Shown piece after piece: positions 42,119 to 57,100 of a stretch of DNA of 64,000 bases. A program made the translations under genes and the position numbers. Positions within the stretch are counted from its first letter, which is position 1, and each line of letters opens with the position of its first letter. Source of the stretch: Opitutales bacterium (lineage in GTDB: Bacteria > Verrucomicrobiota > Verrucomicrobiia > Opitutales > UBA2987); NCBI GenBank assembly GCA_021772515.1, contig JAJFLU010000036.1:1-64000 (forward strand), given 5' to 3'. The notes beneath the pieces are model-generated. The model worked only from the letters and a program-made list of their open reading frames with translations. It searched no databases and was not told where the DNA came from.

Positions 42119-45100
42119 TTAGTAGCGAATCGAAGCGGTGGTTATATCCTTGAGGAAGTTCTTCTTCGCATCGTTCTTCTTGGTCTCGCGAATCTCGTTC
42201 TTCTTCTTGTTCTTTTTCGCCCGGAAAGGATCATCCTGCTCGAGGAGAATATTCACATCGAAGGGCTCGTTGACACCCTCGGGCATTCCATGAACTTTCA
42301 CCCCGCCTTGGTTGAGGAACTCAAAGGTAACCACCTGCGGATAATCGGAGGCGTTCAGCACCACCTGATGGGTGAAGAAGAAGGGCCACAGTGAAAATAC
42401 CGGGTTTTCGTCACCAAGCAACATGTTGACCTCAAGAATGAAATTCTCTGACCTCAAGTCCTTGATGAAGTCGGCTTCCGGTGCGCCAATCACTACGCCA
42501 TTGTAGATGATGACTCCCGGAGGATCTGAAGTGAGACCGCCATAGATCGGGAAATCTGGGTTTGTGTCACCCCGAACCTGACCGTTGACAATCGTCCAGA
42601 ATGTTGGCCTCAGCCCTTCGCCCGTGAAGGTGAAGACGAGGTTCTGACCAGCATCGACATCCAGCGGATCAATAATTTCGCCAATATACTGATCCGTGTT
42701 CAACAGTATGCTGTCACCGGCGAATATATTGGTATCCTCGCTATCGCCCGCATCCAGAATATTGCCGCTTGCGTTGATGACCACATTCGCGTCGGCCCAA
42801 ATGCTTCCGGTTCCGACATTGATCTGCGAGACACCCGTGGTAGTCAGAACTACATCATGGGCATCATTGAACAATCCGTTGAAGTCGTCGGCTGTCTCCG
42901 CGATACCATCGGTCCCGCCGGCCACATCGTGGGCCCTTACATTGATCGTATTGATATCGGCATCGTTGGTCACCTCGATGTCACCATTCCATGTCACGAG
43001 ATCGTTCAGATTGAGGGCCGTGGCACCAGTCGATCCGACGATGATTGCGGCATCCTCACCTCGGGTCTGCGCCTCGATGTCGATACCGTCGGCATCCGTG
43101 ATGTTGCTAAAGCTCAGGTCGATCGAGGCATCGTCACCGCCCGTGAATGCGGTCACTGTTTCCGAGGTATCCGCATTGTCGTCGATCAGGTTCAAATAGA
43201 TGTCTCCACCGTCGCCAGAGGTATCAGCCTGGACAACGGGAGCGTCCACTGTGATCGGAATCGCTCCGGTCCCAATATTAGCGACCGCATCAAGATCAGC
43301 CGTTCTCGCCGTCAATGTGGCGGAAGCTCCCACCGAGGTGATGGCTCCACCAGCGGCAATTTCAATTTCACCCGAAACCGTGCCACCATTTACATCGTCC
43401 CGAATATCAACATCGCCTCCGGCATCCACATCGACGCGCCCGCTGACCGCTCCGGCGTCCACCTGAGCATTCAGGGTGGTGTCATTCTGAGAAGTGATCG
43501 CGACGTCGCCGTCACCATCGGCATCACCCGCATCGGCGGTAAGGGTATCGGCAATGACATTGTAACCTTCCAGGGAAATGCTTTCGGCCTCCAGAGTCGA
43601 TCCGCTCACCAAATTGACCCGTCCGTCAGAGTCGAGGTTGCTGTCCGCAGTAAAGCCAACATTGCCAGTACCGCTGCTGTCGGCGTCACCACGGATGGTC
43701 ACCGCCGCGCTCACCTCCACGCTCTCTTCAGCGGTCGCCGTAACATCGTCATTGGCCGTAATCGCTCCGCCCATATCGATACTCCCGCCAAGTGAGGTCA
43801 AAATCACGTCAGCTCCGATTGCCGTGCCGGCCCCGATTGTTCCGTCAAGGTCCACACCTGCGCCGCCGTCGATGGTCACATTGCCCCCTGCCAGGATGTT
43901 GTCGGCGGTCTGCCTTACCATACCCTCAGTCGCATCTATGTCCACATTACCACTGATATTACCTGCGGTGATGTTGGCGTTTAGCGTGGCGTTATTCTGG
44001 GCCGTCACTGTCACATTGCCGTCTCCGGTGGTCACATCAACATCGGCCAACAACTCAGACACCGTCACATTGTAACCGTCGATGCTGATATTCTCACCTG
44101 AAATGGTATTGCTCGTAACCACATTGCCGGAATTGCTGTCATCCACATCCGATGAAAGATTCACATCGCCGACGCTGTTCAAATCCGTATCCGCGCTGAT
44201 CGTGCCATTCACATTGATATTCTGGCGAGCCTCGGCGGTCACTGTGCCGGATGCGCTTACATTACCATCGACCAAAACATTACTCGCATTGACAATCCGC
44301 ACATTCAGGTCGGTGTCGCTATCGGCCACCAATCCGGTGCCTCCCGCTGCGATATTTACCAGACCCTGACCGGATACGAGGATCGCGTAAGTTGCGTTTA
44401 TTCCGTTCGCCATGCCTTCGACATCGCTCAACAGAACATCGCCGCGCGCGCTCACTGATACACCTCCGCTGGCCGTAATCTCGCCGCCCAACTGATTGAC
44501 GAACGTCGCCGCCGTCATCGTGATGTTGCCTTCGTCACCGGCTGTGGCCGCAACAACGACCACATCGCCATTGGATTCCACTCCTCCGCTGGTTGAAACA
44601 ACCCGGATCGCATCGGCTGTCGTATTGGTGGTGGTGAGGTTGCTCAGAACCACATTTTCATCGGCGCTGACAAGAATTGTTCCGCTGCCTGCGTCGACAG
44701 CCGTATCGAGATCCATCGTTACCGAGCCTTCATCACCGTCTGCGATGCCATCGGCATCCGCGATGATGTCCACATTGCCCGCGCCATTGGCGATCACATC
44801 GCTATCGGTGAAGACGATGTCGTCGTCAGCCGAAATTGTGATACTTCCGCTTGCCGTCGTCACGTCGGCATTTACAGCGATGGAACTTAATAAGCCATTT
44901 GAGTCCAGCAGGATATCGCCTAGACCAAGATTGGACACATCGTCATTGACCGTCATATCGTCCGTCGAACTGACGAGGATATCGTCTCCAACGGCACCTG
45001 CGGCCGATAGAATCAGGCCCACGGTGGCGTCGAGAGTCCCGATCGTGAGAGTTCCTGTATCGCTCACCGCCAAGTCACCCGCTGCTGTGGTTGCGGCAAG

Positions 45101-48100
45101 GGTATCGACACTGGTTTCAATGGCATTTCCATCACCGATGCCGGTTACGGCAATCAGGCGTGCGCTTCCGGCGGTGATATCTACTGTGGCGTCTCCACCG
45201 TCAATGATTCCTCCGGCGGCGTTGAGTATGACCGCATTGCCTGCCGAGCTGACGGACCAAACCGTGATGTCTCCATCATTGGCCGTATCCAGAGCAAATG
45301 TGTCCGTGGTGGTAACACTCATCACGTTAATTCCATTTTCCTCGGAGACAAATGTCGCTCCTGCGGTCGTGATATTGAGGTTGCTCACGCTTGTATCGAA
45401 CCAACCCGCATCCAAATCATTGTCCGAACCGGCATCGGCTCCCACCGTCAATGCATTCGTAATGGTCAAGGTAAAGCCCTCGACCGCATCAGCGGTATCG
45501 CTGCTAGTCGTCAGCGCGCCCGTTGCGCTCAGGGTTACAACGCCGTCTGTGGTATCACCGTTAAGATCGATGATGTCGATATTGGCGTCGTTGCTGATGC
45601 TCACATCGCCATCGGTGAGTGTCGCCAGAGTCAAAGTGAGATCCTGTCCACCGGTCTGCGCGTAGCTGATGTTGCCTATCGTCGTCGTCAGGCTGTTGAC
45701 CGTCACCGCTGAAACAGTTTCGCTGTTGGCGAGGTCGATATCGCCCGCATCCGTATTTGCAGTGAGGCTATTCACATCGGCCAACTCGAGGGTGCCACCG
45801 GCTCCGATTCCGGTATCGGCAGTCAAAACAGCGGTGTCCGCCGTGATGTCGGCCACGGCATCGGCAGTGGAATCCGTAATGGCTCCGCCCACCGAGTCGA
45901 GGGTCACGCTGCCGCCGGATCCGGCGTTCACGCTGCCGATCGGCAATCCACCGGCGACATCCTGTATGTCGAAAGTTCCGTCAAGTCCGCTCGAATTGGC
46001 GTTCAATGCCGCAGTGGCATCCAGTTCCAAAGTGCCTCCCGTTCCGATGTTTCCGCTCGCTCCGCCGGTTCCCGCCGTCAGGCTGATGGTGGCGCCAACA
46101 ATATCGGCATCCGCATCGGCCGGAGCCGCTTCTTCGATATCGGCATCCGCCATCAAATCGACGTTTCCGGTGCCCGCGTTGATACTCAGAACATTGAGGT
46201 CTCCGGCGGTTTCGCTCAACCCGATGTTACCGCCCGCCGCGCTGCTGTCCGCAGTGACGGAATCGGTGGTATCGATTTCAATCTTGTCCAAAGAGCCGAT
46301 TCCTCCTGCCGTCGCGGTCAGCACAATGTCGCTCGCCACGATGTCTGCTGCGGCATCATTGAGGGCTCCCGCGGCTTCCTCTATGCTGGCTCCGGTCAGA
46401 TCCACATCACCGGTGCCCGCATTGATATTATCAACGAGGAATGCTCCTGCGGTTTCCACCAAAGTAATGTCTCCACCACCTGTGCTGGTGTCGGCATTCA
46501 CGCTCGCCACGGCATCAATTTCAATCGCTCCACCGGCTGCGGTATTACCGATAGTGCCGTTGAGCGCATTCAAGTTGATGGTCGAGCCCTGCACATCGAG
46601 ATCGCTGGCATCTGCCGCATCCGCTGTCGTTTCCTGGATGTTGCCCGTGGTCGCCGTCACAGCCACAACACCGCCGGTCGCTCCCGTTTCGGTTGCGTCG
46701 AGCAATCCACCGGTTCCGTCAAAATCTACATTCGCATCGGCAGTGACATCGATATTGCCGCCAACTGCGGTGCTCACCGCTGCCGAGAGTAACACATTTC
46801 CGCCCTCACCGGCATCCGTGGCCAGGGTCACTCCGCCATTGGCCACATAACCCACATTGGCCTGTGCCGTGGTCACCGCCGAGTTAACATCAATGTTATC
46901 ATTCGCGGTGATCGTAATCGCTCCGGCGTTAACCGGGCCGCCTACGCCTACGCCGATGTCCTTTAATCCGACATCGGACAAGACTGCTGCATTAACAACT
47001 ACATTGCTGGCTCCACCCGTGGTATTCTCGGCGTCGAGGCTGATGGTGCCGCCATCGCGAGCGGTCACACCGCCGCTGATAGTCAAAGTGCCGTCATCCG
47101 TGGAAATATTGATGCTTCCGCTGTTGATCGCTTCCACCCCAACATCGCCTTGTGTGGCATTGAGAACTTCCAGGGCCCCACCGGCGGCCAGCTCGACCAA
47201 TTCGATATTTGCCGAGGCATTGACGCCGATTCCAGGCGCATTATCCAAATCCACTGTCGTCACGTTGGTTTCGATAGCGTCTCCACTGCCGATTCCACCG
47301 ACCGCATCGATGACCAAATCGTCACCGGTAATATTGAGGGTCGCCGCGTTGGTGTCCGTGACTGCTCCCACACTGGTCAAAGTAACATCCGATGTCGCTG
47401 CTGTGCCAGCGTTGACCGCGCCTATCGGAAATCCACCGGCCACGTCGCTCAGATTGATGGCACCGCTTGCCGCAGAGCTATCCGCGTTCAATTGGGTAGT
47501 CACATCCACTTCTACAGTCGCCGCTGCGCCGATACCACCGGCATTCGCCGTCAGGTTAACCGTCGAGCCCACGATGTCCGCTGCCGCATCGTCTCCAGAT
47601 TCTTCGATGGCCGAAGCCGCCGTCAAGGTCACATCGCCTGTTCCTGCCGTTATCAATCCGGCGGGAAGGTCACCTGTTACATCGTCAATGAGGATGTTGC
47701 TTCCATCAGCGCTCGAATCCGCATTCAACGCGACTGTTGCATTCACATCAAGCGGGCCAGCCGCGCCGCTACCGATGCCTTCGGCTGTGGTCACCAATGT
47801 GATCGTCGCTGCGCTCACTTCCGCTCCCGCATTGGCTGCCTGTGCGTCAATCGCTCCAGCCGCCGTCAGGCTTACTGTGTCGTTTGCGAGGTCGGCGCTC
47901 ACAGTGCCGATCAAAGCGTCGTTGCCAGCGCCCGTCTGCGTGTAGGTGATATTTCCGTCCAGAGTCGTCAGCGAATTCACACTCACGTCGGCATCCGAGG
48001 CGTTCGTAATATTGATCGCACCAGCCGTCCCCACATCCGCGTTAAGCGAGGTCGTTTCGGCTAGTTGCAGGCCCGTCGTCCCACCGATCTCACCGGCGGC

Positions 48101-51100
48101 ATCAAGATTCACTATATCTGCGGTTACCAGTCCGGCACCGTTGATCGTTCCCACCGAGAGGGCGGTCACCGTATTCTCGTCAGCTGTCGTCGTGCCGGTC
48201 AGAATAATGTCTCCGCTCGTCGTCGTCGTGTAGGAAATGTCACCGAGACCACCCGCCGTCACCGGACCAGTGATGGTCATCGTGCCGCTGTCGGATACGA
48301 GAGTGATGTCATCTTCGGTGTCCACACCGCCCGCAGTCTGAACTGTCGTCACCGTGCCGAAGCTGATCGCTCCGCCGCCGCTCTGTTCAAACAGGATCGT
48401 CCCGCCGCCAGCCGTGCGCAATGTCGTCACCGTCACCGCCGTGCCCAGCACGTTATCCAGATCGATGTTTCCGCTCGTCGAATTGACTGCGCTGATAGTC
48501 GTTCCGGCCAATTCCAAAGGATTAGTAGTGCCGATGCCGGTCACCGCTGTCAGGGTAATCCCTGTGCCGGTGATGTCGGTAACTCCATCCGCTCCAGCCG
48601 TAAAGTCTTCAATCGCCCCGGCTACTGAGTCCAGGCTCACTGTGCCTGCGCCTGCCGTTACACTCACGATATCCAGATTTCCACCCGCCAACACTTCGCT
48701 CAGGTCGATGTTTCCACCGTTGCTGTCCGCTGTCAAAGTGGTCGAATCGATATCCACCGTGCCATTGGCTCCGATGCCGCCGCCGACCGAGGTCAGGACG
48801 ACCGTTCCGCCGTCGATCTTGACCGATGTGTCAGCAACCGATTCCTCGATCCCGCCGCTCACTGTCGTCAATGTCACAGTCGCATCGCTCGTGCTGTCCA
48901 CCAATCCGATTACCAGGTCGCCCTCGGTCTCCGTGATATTGATTTCTCCAAAAGCCGTTGCGCTCGCCGTATTTGCGCCGCTGTCGATTTCCAGAGCGCC
49001 CGTCACGGGTGTTTCCGGTGTCACATTGGCATCCACAGCCTGACCGATCACTCCGGTCAGCGCCGTTAAGGCAATCGTCTCAGCCGTGATTTCCGCCGTT
49101 GCGTCTGCTGTCCCGTGGGCCTCGAAAATATCGCCAAATGCAGTCACTGTCGCTGTGCCAGCCTGCACCGTCGCAACATTCCCGTTGGTCGCATCCAGTA
49201 TCAATTCTGTTATCGTGATGCTACCGTCGCCTGACCCGAAAATCACATCTCCCAACACCGATTGCACCGTCACCGTGCCGGCGTTGACCACGCCCACGCC
49301 TTGGTCTTTCAAGCCAACCGTCACGCTGACCTGATCATTTACCACCACATCACCACCGCCTCCGGCGCGCAGGACGACATCTCCGCTGTCGCGGGCCGCC
49401 ACATCACCGGTGATAGTCAGGTCGCCCGTGGTCGTCTCGATGCGAATGTCTCCGCTGTTGACCGCTTCCACTCCCACATCCGATTGGGTTGCGCCGAGAA
49501 CATTCAGGGTGTCCACTTCCAAAATATTGATAACCGTGGCGTTATTTGCTCCGGCCACTGCGTTATTGCTCAATGTAACTGACGTCACCGTGGTATCGAG
49601 GGCATCCGCCGCCGTGCCGATTCCGCTCACAGCCGAGATTACCAAATCGTCACCCGTGATATTGAGCGTGCCAGCGTTGGTATCCGTGACTGCTCCCACG
49701 CTTGCCAAGGTCACATCCGAGGTGGCAGCTATGCCTGCGTTGACCGCGCCAATCGGGAATCCACCGGCCACGTCGCTCAGGTTGATGGCACCGCTCGCCG
49801 CAGAGCTATCCGCGTTCAATTCGGTGGTCACATCCATTTCCACCGTCGCCGCTGCGCCGATTCCACCAGCCAAGGCCGTCAGATTAACCGTCGAGCCCAC
49901 GATGTCCGCGTCTGCATCAGCACCGGATTCTTCGATGGCCGCTGCCGCCGTCAAGGTCACATCACCAGCGCCAGCCGTTATCAATCCGGCGGGAAGGTCA
50001 CCCGTTACATCGTCGATGAGGATGTCGCTTCCGTCCGCGCTCGAATCCGCATTCAACGCGACTGTCGCATTCACATCCAAAGGTCCAGCCGCGCCGTTAC
50101 CGATGCCTTCGGCGGTGGTCAGCAATGTGATTGTCGCTGCGCTCACTTCCGCTCCCGCATTGGCTGCCTGTGCGTCGATCGCTCCAGCCGCCGTCAGGCT
50201 CACTGTGTCGTTTGCGAGGTCGGCGCTCACCGTGCCGATCAAAGCGTCGTTGCCAGCACCCGTCTGCGTGTAGGAGATGTTTCCGTCGGGTGTAGTCAGC
50301 GAGTTCACGCTCACGTCGGCATCCGAGGCATTGGTAATGTCAATCGCTCCAGCCGTAGATACGTCCGCATTCAGCGAAATCGTGCTGGATAGCTCCAGTC
50401 CGCGGGTCGCTCCGATGCCGCTGACCGCATCCAGATCCACCGTATCGGCCAATATATCCGTCGTCGTATCGGTTGTGGCGTCCAATATTTCGCCGATGCT
50501 CGTCAAGGTCACTGTGCCTGCTCCGGCTGCTACCAACCCTATCGGCAGGTCACCGGCCACATCGTCCACTGTGATGTTGGCATCGTCACCAGCATCGGTG
50601 TCCGCGCTGAAGGAAACTGTCGCATCCACATCCAGGCTGTTTCCAGCGCCATTGGCTCCATCGGTGCCAATTCCGCCATCGGCAGCGGTCAGTGCGATAT
50701 TCGCGCCGACGATTTCGGCCGCAACGTCATTGTTGGTCGCTGTGATGGCTCCCGCAGCGGTGATGGCTACCGTGTCGTCCGTGGTATCCGCGCTGACCGT
50801 GGTTACGGAAACGTCTGCGGTGGTGCCGCCGGAGTTGGTTACCGTGACATCGCCATTTCCGGTGGTTACGGTGGTCAACAACAGGCTCTGGTTACCGGTC
50901 TGGGCGTAGGTGATATTACCAGCCGCAGTGGTTGCGCTGTTGATGGTCACCGCGGCATCGGCTGCATTGGCGATTCCAATGGCTCCCGTCGTGGTATCCG
51001 CCTCAATGGTGTCCACACCGGTCGTTTCAAGTCCGGAAAGCGTCCCCGAACCAATTCCATTGACCGCATTGAGGTCGATAAAGTTTGCCGTGATATCCAC

Positions 51101-54100
51101 GGCCGTATCGCCACCATCGAGGATCGCGCCATTGCGTGACGTTACGGTGACATCGGCGGTGCCGAGATTGGAAGTGGTGATGAGCGCGCCGAGGGTAATA
51201 TCCTCATCGGCGGACATCACGATCGTTCCGCTACCGGCATCGATAACCGCACTATTGCCGTCCACATCGGCCATGAAGATTGCGCCGCCGGATGGTATCG
51301 TCCCTGCAGGATCGATATTGGCTACATCGGCATCAGCAGTCACGGTCACATTACCCGCGCCGCCGGAGGTGACATCCCCTCGTGAGCCGAAGTTTATGTC
51401 ATTATCGGCAAACAGGTTGATGCCGCCGGTCGTGGTCGTGATAACCTGGTTAACAACGAGATCGCTCTCCAGGCCATTGGCATCGAGATCGACCTGACCG
51501 CCGATTGCCGTTACACCGGAGCCACCGAGGCGAACCACTGTGATGGTGCCACCGGCATCGAGATTGACCGTGCCGACAGGGGCGTCCTGATCGATCCGAA
51601 CGACCGTTAAGGCATCGGTTTCATTGATATCGACATTATTAAGAGTGGTATTTACGGCATCCAGAGAAGCGACCGTGGTATCGAGCGCATTGTTGCTGCC
51701 GATGCCATCCCGGGCCACAAGTGTCAGCAGGTCACCACTGATATCGACTCCAGCGTCACCATCTTCTTCGATGGAACCAGCCGCAGCGGACAGCGTAACA
51801 TCATCACCGGCGGTAATGCTGGTGGTTGTGATGCTGCCCAAGGTGGCAGTTAATGAGAAATCATCTCCGACTGTAACATCGTTGGCATCAATCACGGCGA
51901 CATTGGCGCCAAAGCCAGCTCCCGTGGAACCCGTTTCAACGATTGTGGCGCTACCCGATACACCGGCAATCTGAAGTGTATCGATGGCCGTATCGATCGC
52001 TGCGGTGGCACTGCCGACATTTGTCGCGCCATTGATATCGAGGGTATCCGCGATAACATTGGTCCCTGCGGCAACTTCGAGTATCTCGTCAATCGCCGTT
52101 AAGGTCACTTCATCGTCCAGAGCGGTGATAACCCCGAGGTTGATTCCGCCATTGCCCGTGGTGGACAGGGTAACATTGCCGTTTCCGGTAGCTGCGGCAG
52201 CAGTTCCTGCCGTAATCACGGTTACTGTGAGATCACCGTCATCGACGCTCACCGTGACATTGCCGTTGGCAGTGGTTGCCGGGTTGACCGTCAGGTTACC
52301 GCCGCCGACCTGTGTAAAAGTAATATCAGAGCCACTGGTGCCGACCGTATCGACATCGACTGTGGCGTCGATTACTGAGGTATTAACTATCGAGATATCC
52401 TCCGTCGCGGCTGCCCCGGCGAAGTTCTGATCGGCTGTGATGGTCTGCCCAGCAGTATCGAGTGTAATTCTACCGGCGGCATCAAGATCGATCGTGGCCG
52501 CGATTACGTCCGGCAGGCTGTCGCCCCCGCCCGTGATGGTGCCGACATTATTGGTGCTTTCATTGGCAACCAAGGTGGCGGTGCCAGTTCCTGCGTCGAT
52601 CAAACCGTTTACGATGATATCTTCGTCATCCGAGGTCAGGGTCACGGCATCATCGCTCGTAACCAGCCTGATTGCCGTGATGTCACCGAGGGTCGTGGTA
52701 ACGGTTGCCGTGCCATCGGTTCGAACATCAAGGAGTGTCACTCCATTGGTTTCCGTCAGGGTAAGCGTGCCGTCGATGATACCTTCATAAAAATCGATAT
52801 CGGTGAGTATATCGACATTGCCTCCGGCATTGGTTTCGAGTTGCGCGGAGGTCACCAAATCGACCCCAACATCACTACCGGTAATGTTTCCAAAAACATT
52901 CATCTCAACCCGGTCGGCCAAGGCGTTGATAACCTGGAAGTCCAGATTACCGGTATCGACCGTGATGGATACATCGCTATTGGCGCCACCGGCTGTAATC
53001 AAGGTGACATTGGTGTCGGGCTCGGAGTTGACCGTGATCGATCCGTCGATGGTTGTGATATTGGTAACGGTAAGCACACCACTACCGGAATGCGTGAAGA
53101 CCACATTACCCACATCGCCAGCCCCGTCGCCATTGGTTGCGGTCAGGTCCGTTGCCAGATTATTGGTGCTATTAACGAAAATGTTTCCGGTCCGGTTGTC
53201 CAGAAGGATGGTTTCCGCACCTTCAACCGCGACTTCGTCATTGTTACCAATTCCGGTATCGGCGACGAGGTTGACGAGGTCGGCTTCAAAAGTGGCGCCA
53301 TTGATACTTGCGGTGGCCGTCGCATTGATCCGGTCATCCCCATTCGTGCGTGCATTGATGTCGTCGATATTGACGGCATTGAGCGTGATATCGGCATCTG
53401 CCGTGGTACCCGTTCCGCCTACGCTTACCGATCCGCCAAGTATATCACCGGTTCCAGCCGCATCCGCATTGGCTCGTAAATCAGCAGTGGTTGCGGCGGT
53501 GACTTCAGTTTCGGAAATATCCGTTCCGGCATCAATATCGACATCGGCGGTTACGGAGGTAACGGTCGAGTTGAGGATGCTTCCAGCGGTCGCGGCAAGT
53601 GTTGCCTTGGTTCCGGCATCGACTCCCACGCCATCGATATCAACGGCTGCCGTAAGGGTCGCCGTGGTTGCAGCGTTTACCTTCGAACCGTCGATATCCT
53701 CGGTCGTCGCTACGAGAGTGACACTGCCCGTGTTGGCCACAAATCCACCATCGATTATGCTATTCCCGGCCAGGGCATCCACGAGGGTTTCCGCATTGGC
53801 GTCGGCGCCCACGATGTCCGTTCCGGCATCAATATCGACATCGGCTGTCAGCGAGGTAGCCTCAAGATTGAGAACCGAACCGACGGTTGCATTGGTGGTT
53901 ACTTTGGTCTGAGCCGTAACGGTGGTGGCATCAATGTCACCCAAATTGGCGGTCAATGTCGCAAATCCGCTGGCAAAGATGGTTCCACCGGTAATGTTGA
54001 CCTCCGCAGTCATCGTCACATCGACGGCATCTACGGTTACATCGATGATGTTCTCGTTGGAACTTATGATGGTATTGCCCCGGGTGGACAACTCCACACC

Positions 54101-57100
54101 GGTAATCGTTCCGCCCACTCCGGTTGCCGTCGTGGTCAAGGTAACAAGCTCACCGGCATTGATGGTGCCGCCGGTGATTTCACCGTCGGAAATAAATACC
54201 ACCGTCTCAATCGCATCGATCACATTGCCTGTCGCGAAGGCCAATCCGCTGCCGAAAACATCATCGAGCACTTGTAAATTAACCGCGCCACCGGAGAGGA
54301 TGACGTTTCCTGTGAGGAACGAACCCGGAAGACTGGCGAAAGGAGTTTGCACAAGAATCGTGACGTCATCGCCACTATTTATGGTATTACCTTCAACATC
54401 CGTAGTGGCAGAGATGGTGACTGCCCCACCCGCTTCGATGGAGTTGCCACTGGAGTTTACCACAGGGGCAGCGCCTCCGATAGCAACGGTCGAGGAGGCG
54501 TCCACATCGTTGTTATTGACATCGGCTGTGGCGTCGAGGGTTACGGAGTTATTGCTGGTAATGCTATTGCCACTGGCGTTGCCTGCGGTGGCGTTGATAT
54601 CCACATTATTGCCTCCACCCACACCGAGCATGGTCACGGTGTTATTGAGAACATCGGTGGCGGTCAAAGTCGCAGTCAAGGCAGAGGTAACATCCACCGC
54701 ATCGATATCACCGGCGGTGCCCACCAAGGTAACAGTCGAGGTGTTGGAAACCATCGAGCCAGTAAGGATGCTGCGTGCCGCCAAGGCATCGAGAGCGGTT
54801 TCCGCATTGGCATCGACATTGACGATATCAATACCGGCATCGAGATCGACGTCCGCTCCGGTTGATGTAATGGTAGAGTTGAGCACCGATCCAGCCGTGG
54901 CCCTTACGGTAGCAGTTCCACCGGCATCAACGGCAACTCCATCAATATCACCGGCGGTCGCTATGACTGAGGCCGTGGTGGCTGCATTTGCGGCCGCCGT
55001 ATCGATATCACCCGTGGTCGCTGCCAGTGTCACACTCGTGGTGTTGGAGGTGAAGGAACCACCAATAATATTTCCGGCGGCCAGGGCATCGACTCCCGTC
55101 TGAGCATTGGAAAGGGTATCAACGATGTCGGTCCCGGCATCGAGATCGATATCGGCTGTGGTGGAAGTCACCGAGGCATTGGCAATCGAGCCCACCGTAG
55201 CATTTAAAGTCGCGGTAGTTACGGCAACCACTGCGGGACCGTCAATATCACCGGTTTGCGCGACCAACGTAGCCGTGCTGCCGGCATCTACACTGCCGCT
55301 AGTAATATTGCTAAAGGCGGTCAACGCTGCCGTGGTGGCGGTGGTGACATCGCTGCTTCCGATATCCGTTCCAGCAACCAGAATAGCATTGGCGCCACTT
55401 GAGGTCACATCGGCATTGAGGATATCTCCTGCCGTTGCCGTGAGGGTGGCCGTCGAAACTGCGGTCACCGATGTGCCGTCAATATCGCCCGCTGCGGCCA
55501 ACAAGGTGGCCGTCGTGCCAGCGTCGACACTACCGGAAATGATGTTTGTGGCTGCGGTGAAATCAACAGAGGTGGTCGCATCGGCCACGAGGTCATCGAT
55601 TTCACCCGTGGCTGCATCGGCGCTGACGGCCCCGACGGTCGCGGTTGAACTACCGCCGTTGATGTTCGTCCTCGCATTCAATTCCACGGATGCCCCGGTG
55701 ACATCGGCATTGCGAATATTCTCGGCATTCACAGTGGCCAGCGCTCCGCTCACTACGGTCGTTCCTTCTACATCGCCATCGTTGTCGCTGTTCGAGTCGG
55801 CGGTCAAAGTTGCGGCGCCGACAGCATTGACGCTACCGCCCACAATATCGGTTCCGGCGGTCAACAAGGCCGTGGTGTCAACAGTTACATCCGTCGCGCC
55901 GATCTGACCGGCGGTTGCCGTTAGAATCGCATTGGCCGAGCGGACATTGACCGAGGAATTGAGGATGTCACCCAAAGTAGCGGTAAGAGTGGCCGTATCA
56001 CCGGATGTTACCGAGAGACCGTCAATGTCTCCCGCATCCGCGGTAATAGTGGCTGTATCGCCCGCAAGCGCACTGCCGCCTAAAATATCGTCACCCGCCG
56101 TGTAAGTTACGGCCTCAAAGGAATCGGATAAGACACCGTTAATATCAATCGCCGCATCGAGAACAATATTACCCAACGTCGTCGTGATTTCCACCCCTAC
56201 GATGTTCTCGGTGTTCGAAGTCAATGTCACCGTATTACCGGCATTGATGCTGCCTCCTGTGATATCGAAATCGGCTGTGACATCCACGGTATTGCCTGAA
56301 TCGATCTCATTGCCCGTCACAAATCCATCCGAAGTGATTGCTACCGTGAAATCGCCCAGAATGACGTTTCCGGTGACGAAGAGCCCGGTCACATTGATTG
56401 CTCCGGCCACGCCATTCGCGTTGATTACATTGCCCTCAACATCTTCCAGTGCGAGAACCGTCACTGCGTTACCTGCAATGCTGCTGTCAAATAGATCACC
56501 GACACGGAACAGACCCTGAGAGGTAACCGTGGCGAGGCCTGCGGCGTTAACCGTGATGCCCTCGATGTCACCCGATTCCGCAGTAACAGTGACCGTGCTG
56601 CCGGTCGATTCGAAGAATCCGCCAAACAGACCATCATCGGCAAAAGCCGTTACTGCGCCACCGGCGGAGGCATTCACCTGCTGGATGGTGCCGTCATTGT
56701 TGGCATCGTCGTCATTGGCCCGGAGATCAAGAGTGGTCACTGCGGTGGAAACGGTGCCTTGAATGCGGCCGTTGTCCGCCAAAATATTGGTCGAGGTAAA
56801 GGAATCTGTGTGCAGACCGATGATGTCGTCGTCTGCATCGATATCTACGTCAGCCGCAGTCGATGTGGCGCTGCCTCGGGTGATTGAGTCCGCCTGCGCG
56901 TCCATCCTTGCGGTGGAGGAAGCGGTGATGTCCAGATCGGTGATGTCACCCGTGGTGGCGATGGCCGTGGTGGTGCTGCCGCTCGAAACCATCTGACCGC
57001 CATTGAAGCCATCATTGGCCGTGGCCAGGATGAATCCGGCTGCCGTGATATCCACTTCGTCGATGGTGCCTTCATTTCCGGTGGCATCGGTATCGGTCGC

